Positions 9,582-16,502 of a DNA stretch of 20,748 nucleotides are shown here, piece after piece. The DNA is taken from the NCBI GenBank assembly GCA_025201865.1, contig MU602758.1:2917-23664 (forward strand), written 5' to 3'. Both the position numbers and the translations under genes were made by a program. The notes under the pieces were generated by a model. The model saw only the letters and a program-made list of their open reading frames with translations. It was not told the origin of the DNA and made no database searches. Source of the DNA: Ramicandelaber brevisporus (lineage: Eukaryota > Kickxellomycota > Ramicandelaberales > Ramicandelaberaceae). Each line of letters starts with the position of its first letter. Position 1 is the first letter of the stretch.

Positions 9582-10303
9582 TTCCTCCGAGCTAGGATAG
9601 AACTCGCCAAAGAGACAATTGTATAGGGTAACACTAACCGTTGCTTGCCTATACTGTCCTTTACAACCCGTCTCATATCCAAGCAGATATGAATTAAGAT
9701 GAATACCGAACCGAACCGAACCACAGTCAAACCAAACCGAGAAAAAAAAACATAGCATGGCGACAGCAACGGGGGAACAAGTGCTGAAAGCCAACGCAAC
9801 CACCTTCACTTGATGACAACGACGAGGGACGACGACGGCAAGCGAGAGGTGGGGGAGAAAGCCAGCGGAGGAGGGACGAACCAAGAAGGGAAGGGAGACA
9901 GATGGAACATGCCGCTGGGAAAACCCGGATGCCAGCCACACCAACCTGGCGGCAGAGGGACAACCACCACGGGGACCGAACACCGCACCAGCACACGCCA
10001 GCACCTGGGACAACGAGGGAACAACGCTGGTGCTTGAAAATCGAGGAAAAGAGTACGTGTTTTTTTTTGCTAGTGTTGTGTGGTGGTTGTGCGAGAGAGA
10101 GAGAGAAAACAGCGAGCGAAGGACGCAGCGTGGATTCGCATTCTTATACTCTTTCTTCGAAGCTGCAATGTTTACACACAAACCGCCACTACTCGTCTTC
10201 TTTGTTTGATTGTAAATTGGTCTTCTCTCGTATACGTGAATGCACCTTTTCGGATGTTGCACACATCTTTGTTGATACTGCGTGATTCGTTGCAGAGTCT
10301 GGC

Positions 10304-10560
10304 AATTCCGACACAAAAGGAGCAACTGTCAGCAACCACGCAATTAGCGAAGTAATTCCGCCGTGTATCCAAAAGGAGACAAAGAGCCCTTTGATCAGCA
10401 GTAATTCCGTTTCGAAAAGGACAGTTGAATGCGCCACTTCAGCCACATTTACTTGACGATTCAATTAGCGGTTGTATACACTTCAATATCCGAAAAGAAG
10501 ACAAAAGGTCTCTTTGATCGACCACGTATTTACGTTTTGGAAAGGGTAGTTGAACACGCC
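10304..10560. repeat. Degenerate dimeric tandem repeat, about 2.5 copies
   Basis: Two alternating modules occur. Type I reads AATTCCG-(4-5)-AAAAGGA and is found at 10304, 10403 and, decayed, near 10528 (where AGTTGAA and CGCCACT are still shared with the 10403 copy). Type II reads TATCC-AAAAGGAGACAAA followed by TTTGATC; it begins AATTCCG at 10354 and is repeated near 10485 (TATCCGAAAAGAAGACAAAA, then TTTGATC at 10513). CAATTAGCG occurs at 10341-10349 and 10462-10470, 121 bases apart. TTTGATC recurs at 123 bases and AGTTGAA at 125. No coding sense was found. Confidence 0.65.
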
Positions 10561-11028
10561 ACTCCGACTGTTGTCAAACATTCAAACATCTGTTTGTGTT
10601 TGCCACAGACATTAATTGTATTCAGGCAGCTATGCAAGTTTGGATGCTTGTCACTGATGGCAACACGAAGCCTGTAAAACAAATAACCACCGCAGTTTCG
10701 AGCAGCAATATCCACGTGAATGGTGGTTTGCGTCGTTCTTTGTGAATGCAGAAAGAACTTCATTCATCAACTTCTTCGTCTTGATACGAGTTGGCGCTGT
10801 GACAGCGCTGTGATGATTGTAGAAGAAACAGAGTTTGTTGCGGCGCATCCTCTCTCATTGTCGCCACAGCTTGTCGCCAGCTGAGCACGAGAATGGATTA
10901 AAACTGTTAAAAAAAGGTTCGATTTAATTTGCGTTTTTCTCGCCCAGGTGAAACTTTTCCGGACCCAGACGGATTTGCCCAAATGAATAGGAATGGGTGT
11001 GAGTGGATGAGGATAAATGGGAATGGAT

Positions 11029-13092
11029 TTAAAGTCCGTGATGGCTCGAGGTTGATGGACGTGGGTAGTACTGTTCAATCTTGTCATCGTCATCAACCTC
11101 GTCAATGTACACGTGAGCTCCAGCGCCTGGACCTCCGAGGTATCCGCCTTGTGTGATGTAGCCGTCATTGTCTTCGCCATTGTCATCGTGCTTGTCAGAC
11201 TGAGCAAAGTGGTCAACAGCATCGGTGTACGGGCTGGAGGATCCGTTGGCAGCCGTACCATCGAGATAGCTGCGAGTTCCAACAGCCATCGACGGACGAT
11301 TGGAGTAGATGACATCGCCGTCGAGGTCGCCAGCTGCAACAGACACGCCGCTATAGCCGCCCGCACCAGTCGCACCGCTGTCGGCAGTTGAATTATCCGT
11401 GTCGCTAAACACACGAGCCATGCGCTCTGAGAATCCAGCCGCAGCATGACGAGTACCATATCGAACGGGCTGTTCGCCGTCAGCAGTGGTTGGAACAGCC
11501 GCAGAATCACCATGAGATCCATTTCGATTAAACAGACGACGAATGACAGTTGGAACGCGGAACAGATCAATCAATGAGCCAAGAAGACCGCGATCACCGC
11601 CTTCGCCAGAGAGCTTGTTGCCCTCATCCATCTGTGCACCATCATCAAGACGCGCAAAGATGCGAAGCATGAGAATGATGGCAGCCTGGAGAATGATTGG
11701 GCCAATGTAGATCAAGAAGCCTTTAACAGCATAGCCAGGCACTGTCAAGGTCCACCGGAATGCAGTCATCATCATGGCACCAATGTAGACGAACCAGCCG
11801 AGATACAGGACAAACACAAGGAGAGTCATGCGGAAGAGAGCGACGCGAGTAGACGCTGGCAATCTGGCAGAGCGCAGCCAACTCATGTATGCAATTGCAA
11901 TAAGAAGAACCATGCATGTCTGCGCAATGAAGGCAATTGTGCAGAGCGCGAGACCAGGGTTCGGCTTGATGGCGAGAGTGTTATTGCTGATGCTGTAGAG
12001 ATTGATGACAAAGTAGATCATGGCCGCGGCGAATGACAGTGTGGTTCCCCACGACACAAAGGAAACAACCCGGAGAAGCTTTGGAGTGGCACGCACGGCT
12101 TGGACATAGTTGAGCCAGCGAAGAGAAACGACTGTGAAACAAACGTACTCGACAACCCATGAGAAGTACAACAAGCCACTGCCACCGTTCGAGCGACGAG
12201 CAATTGCGCCAATGATGATCGCCACAACAAGAGTAAACACGGAGCCAAGATAAACCAGCACGCGGAACGACAGATGGAAGCCAAAGACCTTGAAATGGCG
12301 ATAGAGCTCATAGCATCCAGTGAATGCCAGAATGCCCAGCACAACACGGAACACAAGACTAGTGACAGACCAGAAGAATCCATACAGGAATCCGTTCCAA
12401 GGGCCATCGTCTTGAGATGCATGCACAATTGCCCATTTGCCTTCGTTTAGGTTATCATAGCCGGCCAATACATATGTGTACTCGAAGCTCATTATTCCCA
12501 AGTTAACATTGTCTGGTTTGTAAGTCCAGTAGTCATCCATTGGCTCCAAATCACCGCTTCCAAACTGGCCGGTAGTTTCTGTTTGGAAAGTTGCAAACAA
12601 TGCCAAAGTTATTGGCGGAAGCCCCAGATTCTTTTCAATAAACGGTAGCTTTGCCGAGAACTGTCTAATAACCGACGAATACGAAGCGCAGCCAGAATGA
12701 GTCCGAGCCGATGGATAAAACACGACTGCAGCTGTACCGACCACATCCTTCATTTTGTCTGCATCTGGCATATGCGCCTTGCTATTGTCGCCACCAGATG
12801 GGGTTTCAATTTGGCAATCGTCTGAAATCTTGAGTGGATATGCGAGATACTTGCCGTCGTAATGAGGAGCCGATCGATCACCAAAGAAGTTGTACATTTT
12901 GCATTGAATGTTCTCTGGCTTGCCGTCAATCATAAGTGCACCATTGCCATCCCTCGGATTCTCGAATGTGATTGATGCTGATACATGAGAAAGTGTGAAA
13001 AGTACAAGGAAGACCAGCGCACACATCCAGGTGTACACACGGCTGTGTCGCAGAGACAGTGGCAGTACCGATGCTGCTGCTGCTGCGGCCAT
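11029..13092 (-). CDS. Seven-transmembrane receptor-like protein with secreted PA-like ectodomain
   Basis: 687 residues from the ATG at 13092. The frame stays open to 13191, but that part reads as a pyrimidine-rich leader, and the ACAAAC-ATGG context favours 13092. Residues about 19-40 form a signal peptide. Residues about 41-232 form a luminal or extracellular domain with Cys 64, 93 and 135; its part VVGTAAVVFYPSARTHSGCASY, then PPITLALFA, recalls a protease-associated (PA) fold. Seven hydrophobic spans follow at about 235-259, 272-296, 305-326, 341-365, 380-403, 419-443 and 454-478. The tail of about 205 residues is soluble and rich in Gly, Asp, Ser and Tyr, ending VDDDDKIEQYYPRPS. The layout (signal peptide, ectodomain, 7TM, cytoplasmic tail) fits a receptor or a sorting protein of the secretory pathway. 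No known GPCR class motif was recognised. It lies downstream of two other minus-strand genes, each with its own spacing and leader. Confidence 0.82.
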   Translation of the reverse strand: MAAAAAASVLPLSLRHSRVYTWMCALVFLVLFTLSHVSASITFENPRDGNGALMIDGKPENIQCKMYNFFGDRSAPHYDGKYLAYPLKISDDCQIETPSGGDNSKAHMPDADKMKDVVGTAAVVFYPSARTHSGCASYSSVIRQFSAKLPFIEKNLGLPPITLALFATFQTETTGQFGSGDLEPMDDYWTYKPDNVNLGIMSFEYTYVLAGYDNLNEGKWAIVHASQDDGPWNGFLYGFFWSVTSLVFRVVLGILAFTGCYELYRHFKVFGFHLSFRVLVYLGSVFTLVVAIIIGAIARRSNGGSGLLYFSWVVEYVCFTVVSLRWLNYVQAVRATPKLLRVVSFVSWGTTLSFAAAMIYFVINLYSISNNTLAIKPNPGLALCTIAFIAQTCMVLLIAIAYMSWLRSARLPASTRVALFRMTLLVFVLYLGWFVYIGAMMMTAFRWTLTVPGYAVKGFLIYIGPIILQAAIILMLRIFARLDDGAQMDEGNKLSGEGGDRGLLGSLIDLFRVPTVIRRLFNRNGSHGDSAAVPTTADGEQPVRYGTRHAAAGFSERMARVFSDTDNSTADSGATGAGGYSGVSVAAGDLDGDVIYSNRPSMAVGTRSYLDGTAANGSSSPYTDAVDHFAQSDKHDDNGEDNDGYITQGGYLGGPGAGAHVYIDEVDDDDKIEQYYPRPSTSSHHGL

Positions 13093-13635
13093 GTTTGTGA
13101 GCAAAAAGGCAAGGAGGTTGGTGGAGATGAGGAAAGAGAAGGAGACAAGAGAGAGGTAGAGAAAGAGATAGAGAAAGGTAGAGCCCAGCAAGCTAAGGAG
13201 ATTAAGGAGGGGTGGGTGAAAGGGTGAAGGAGAGCAGGTCCACCGCAGTAAAAAAAAGTAGATGCCAGGAACAGACAGACAGGCTGCGTGCTGCGACGAA
13301 GCGAGAGGTCAAGTTCAAGGCGAGGTCAAGTTCAAGAAGATTGAGAGTTTGTGAAAGCAGGGATCACGCATAAGGCTTCCTTCGAGAGCGTTGAACGGAC
13401 AGCTCGGTCTCGCTAAGCGGAATACCCAATATATATTGAGTGAGAGAGAGTGAAAGAGAGAACGTGAGAGTGCGAGTGTGAGTGGACAAGAGAGAGCACA
13501 CTGTCGCACAGAATGACAAAGAAGAGAACGAGACTGCGAACCCCGACATTGTTTTTTTTTTTCTCTCTTTCTTTCTTTTACTATTTTCAGAGTTGAAATC
13601 AATAGTGAACAAGTGACAAGAACATGTGATTGGGA
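13093..13635 (-). promoter_or_regulatory. 5' leader and promoter region of the 7TM gene
   Basis: Read on the minus strand, 13093-13368 is pyrimidine-rich and has no ATG, as expected for a transcribed leader. It contains a 17-bp-period duplication at 13305-13336 and, further upstream, a perfect 12-bp palindrome CAATATATATTG at 13427-13438 that could serve as a TATA element. GA-rich runs near 13440-13500 and a T-run near 13551-13561 fill the rest up to the stop of the next gene. Confidence 0.5.
13305..13336. repeat. Tandem duplication GAGGTCAAGTTCAAG, period 17
   Basis: Two identical 15-base copies at 13305-13319 and 13322-13336 in the leader of the 7TM gene. Their function is unknown. Confidence 0.85.
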
Positions 13636-15969
13636 TTAGCCAATGGTTTTACAAGTGTGCATTGGTGCGGCCATTGCTGTCATCATGAATGGCTGCGAGA
13701 ACCAGACTATGCGACCGCTGCCAATATCGCCGTAATCTACAACACCAATAACATCGCACTCGAGATCGTAGTGCATGGACCGCCGCGAATGAACCACGAA
13801 GGCAATCGAGTCAAATCTTGGTCGATAGACACCGTCGCCATTAGTATCGATTGCGCACATCAGGAACTGTTTGGGCAGTCTGGTGCTATATGTGTGCTGG
13901 AATCTGCCATTGCGTGCCTTTGTGCGCTCTGGAATCTCAGCAAGAACAGTCATCAGATGGAGACCAAATCGATGCAAACAGCAGGTTGGACTTGGTGCAT
14001 CGAAGAACACCTTGCCACGGCGGTTGAGACCGGGACCGCCACCAGCAATGCTCGCGTGAGGACCAATGGATACTGGAGCAAAGTTGTCTCGCCGGATCAT
14101 GACCAATGCAGAGACACATCCGGGGCAGACACCATCTCGATTGATTACGTCGCTGTAGTTGCTGATGGCTACTTTGGCGGAAATGAAGTCGTTCAGCTCA
14201 GACTCTGAATATGCAGCGCCTCGAATCATTGAGAAGATTGTGATGCCCAGCACTGCCACAATGCTGAAAAGACTGCCAACATCTATACCGTCAGATATAT
14301 ACAGATAGAGAACAATGGCGGTTGCAACAATCACCACGATAGCCATGGCGTACACAAACACCAGCATGTACGATGTCCTGCGCATGAATATACCGCGCTT
14401 GGGCACCATGTCAAACATTTCCTCGGGAACCGCAATGTGTCTATATTTGAAGCTTGTCATTGACCATCCGTCGAGACGCTGAGGAGGCAAGTTGTTCTCC
14501 GCTTGGCACAATTCGTGCCGAGTGTGTTTCTGACAAAGGTTGCAGCCGTGGCATTTGTAGCTGTAAAAGTACCATTCGTCAATGTTCTGTGCAGTCAAAT
14601 CCCAGAATCCGGAATAGGCTGGATGCCGAGGCAACCCAGATGCAGCCGTGTGCCGAGATGATGTCCTTCGCGGGCCAAAGTACACATCAAACTGCATGCC
14701 ACACCCGTTGCTACCGACGCTCTCACTGTTGATGACACCAGTGCACTGACTATCATCGGCCGGAATAATGTGGATATCAGCCAAAGATGCCAGAGAGTGA
14801 ACAGTGATTGCTTTTCTTGGACCTTCGTGTGACACGAGGTACCATGCAAGCTGCCTCCTGGTCTCCAGCTTCAATCCAGCAAACAGATCCACATTAACTG
14901 CAGCCAGTAGTAAAGTTGGGTGGATGATCGACCAGTGCCTACATCTCATTAGCGCATCAAGAAGACATTCGTCACGATGCACTTGATAAGGAGAGTCTCT
15001 GCCAAGGGTTCGACAGTGTGCTGCCGCGTAGGCAAATGCTGCGGCGCCGGCCATTATAGACATTTGATAGTCGCCAAGACTGAGTCCATACAGCTGATCC
15101 ACAACAGTATCCCAAGTTGAGTTTGACAAGTCTTCGCTTGCAAAATTCATAATGTTCCAAGCATCGGCTCTGCTGAGCGTGGCATAGTCTTGAGGATGCT
15201 TTTCATGCAACAAAGCACACGCAATCAAGTCGTCGATAACATCCTCAGGGGGAGATTGCCGATATGACCACTCGTCGCAGGCTGCTGTGACTATAACAAC
15301 CTGGTTGTCATTGGTTCTCCACCCAATATCACACGTTGTTGATGAATTTGTTGTGCATCGTTTGTAGCCGTGCCATGCTAAGATTGCGGAAACATCGGCT
15401 CGCATCAGCCGTGGTTTGATTGTGATGGATTCGTTTGATGAGTTGTGAAGCGTCGAATGTCGGAAAATATCTCGCTGTTTAACCTCCAGCGGTCTGGTCA
15501 GAAAGTCTGCCAGCAGCGTCAGAATTGCGAGTGCATCCTGCTCAATTGTTGGCATAGTTACACTTGCAGACTCGGAGTGGCTCGCATCGACTGATTGAAT
15601 GTGCTGAGTGAGGTACACGGGCTGAAACTCATCTTGCGGCTGCTGGTGAATGGGAGAGCAAACTGCCGTGGTGTTGCCTGACGTAACGACAGCAACGTAC
15701 TGTTGGGGCTCAACGAAACCACCATCAAATGCCGGCTGTGATGTCTTTTCAGCCGGTATCATCCACCACATGGGTTGCACTGAAGACCGCGGCTGTTGTC
15801 GTTGTTGTTGTTTTGAAGGCGCCGAGTCCTTCTTGCGCTTTCGCTTGGGCATCACTGGCTGCGTATCCATAGCCACAGCGACAGCGACAGCTGGCTGGTC
15901 GAGATACCTCTTTTCGTCGCTCTCGTCTGACTGCTCTGCATCGAACCGAACCGGCTTTTCGTCAACCAT
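13636..15969 (-). CDS. Unknown protein with two membrane segments and a Cys/His cluster
   Basis: 777 residues from the ATG at 15969. The frame extends to 16017 without another in-frame ATG, and a TTTGTAG just upstream (near 16004-16010 on this strand) looks like a 3' splice site, so a 5' intron or an upstream first exon cannot be excluded. The family was not recognised. Residues 1-65 are polar with a basic run PKRKRKK (41-47). About 140-400 look globular and helical. A cluster CHGCNLCQKHTRHELC (473-488) gives four Cys and three His spaced like a metal-binding site, with CPGC at 615-618. Two hydrophobic spans follow at about 534-557 and 564-582, forming a hairpin in the membrane. The C-terminal ~190 residues include RGKVFFDAPSPTCCLHRFGL and CAIDTNGDGVYRPRFDSIAF, a stretch that looks EF-hand- or dockerin-like in its D-x-N-x-D-G core. 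The coding quality is good along the whole length, so it is a real gene. Confidence 0.8.
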   Translation of the reverse strand: MVDEKPVRFDAEQSDESDEKRYLDQPAVAVAVAMDTQPVMPKRKRKKDSAPSKQQQRQQPRSSVQPMWWMIPAEKTSQPAFDGGFVEPQQYVAVVTSGNTTAVCSPIHQQPQDEFQPVYLTQHIQSVDASHSESASVTMPTIEQDALAILTLLADFLTRPLEVKQRDIFRHSTLHNSSNESITIKPRLMRADVSAILAWHGYKRCTTNSSTTCDIGWRTNDNQVVIVTAACDEWSYRQSPPEDVIDDLIACALLHEKHPQDYATLSRADAWNIMNFASEDLSNSTWDTVVDQLYGLSLGDYQMSIMAGAAAFAYAAAHCRTLGRDSPYQVHRDECLLDALMRCRHWSIIHPTLLLAAVNVDLFAGLKLETRRQLAWYLVSHEGPRKAITVHSLASLADIHIIPADDSQCTGVINSESVGSNGCGMQFDVYFGPRRTSSRHTAASGLPRHPAYSGFWDLTAQNIDEWYFYSYKCHGCNLCQKHTRHELCQAENNLPPQRLDGWSMTSFKYRHIAVPEEMFDMVPKRGIFMRRTSYMLVFVYAMAIVVIVATAIVLYLYISDGIDVGSLFSIVAVLGITIFSMIRGAAYSESELNDFISAKVAISNYSDVINRDGVCPGCVSALVMIRRDNFAPVSIGPHASIAGGGPGLNRRGKVFFDAPSPTCCLHRFGLHLMTVLAEIPERTKARNGRFQHTYSTRLPKQFLMCAIDTNGDGVYRPRFDSIAFVVHSRRSMHYDLECDVIGVVDYGDIGSGRIVWFSQPFMMTAMAAPMHTCKTIG

Positions 15970-16502
15970 ACTATGCACATAGGCCAAGCGCAGTAGTCTG
16001 TCTACAAAGGAATACACACAAACACAAGGGCGAGAGCAACAAGGAACGAACTAGGGTCGAACAGACGAACGAGGAGCAAGGGTAGGTTTTTTTGTTGCGC
16101 CAGTGTGGGTGGGTGGTGGCAGAGATTCGGGCTAGAGTCGCTGTGAAAGGAGTTCTATGCTGGAATCGGCTGGAAGGTGCCAAGATTTGATTGACTACTG
16201 CATCTTTCTGTGGAGCGCAGTCCCACAATCTCACATTGGTGTGCGCCGAACGACCGCGCGGACTTTAAATTAACCAATTGACGTACGCCGAACACATTAG
16301 AACATACACTCACAAAAGGACATTCCAACAAAAAATATTAAAATTAAAATAAGGTAATGAAGATGAGAATGAACGATCATGGATGTAGCAAAAATAAAAA
16401 GAGAATGATGTCGCGGATTTGTTAATGAAGGTGTGACAAAGAGTGTGATAAAGAGAGAAAGAGATGGAAAGATGGAAAGACAGACGGAATGGGAGAATGA
16501 GA
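15970..16502 (-). promoter_or_regulatory. Promoter region of the unknown membrane protein gene
   Basis: No gene was found between the start at 15969 and the RAX1-like stop at 16503. Candidate control sites about 270-325 bp upstream of the start: an inverted CCAAT (ATTGG, 16235-16239) followed by CGCCGAAC (16244-16251), and a CCAAT (16274-16278) joined to TGACGTA (16279-16285) and a second CGCCGAAC (16286-16293). The paired arrangement suggests binding sites for a CCAAT factor plus a partner. An out-of-frame ATG at 15980 lies 11 bases before the chosen start. The left part of the RAX1 3' flank (about 16310-16500) is A/T- and GA-rich. Confidence 0.45.

Larger units (their letters stand above)
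8945..11028. other. Long gene-poor region: element tail, hairpin and degenerate repeats
   Basis: No convincing host gene was found in these 2.1 kb. Open frames on both strands (for example minus 9417-10325) read as low-complexity translations of repeats. Contents from left to right: the tail of the retroelement-like block to about 9250; a (TTTC)n run near 9287-9306 and a (CA)n run near 9334-9345; a candidate 5' splice site GTGAGT at 9499 paired with CTAAC near 9634 and CAG at 9684-9686; a strong hairpin at 9540-9581; CCGAA repeats near 9707-9721; a G/A-rich, GC-rich island near 9800-10030; a GA run near 10091-10106; and a dimeric tandem repeat at about 10304-10560. The last ~170 bp before 11028 form the 3' flank of the 7TM gene and show nothing clear. 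Confidence 0.6.

Noticed and set aside
9540-9640. H/ACA snoRNA
   Set aside because: The first hairpin is strong and an ACA occurs downstream, but no proper H box or second hairpin could be placed.
9417-10325. 302-codon open frame on the minus strand
   Set aside because: The translation is low-complexity (Ser/Leu/Val runs from GA and G-rich repeats) with no domain-like segment; it looks like chance openness.
10915-10930. GGTTCGATTT as a tRNA B box
   Set aside because: No matching A box, acceptor stem or anticodon arm lies around it.
13093-13191. Longer N-terminus of the 7TM protein
   Set aside because: The extra 33 codons come from a pyrimidine-rich leader; the ATG at 13092 has the better context and a normal signal peptide follows it.
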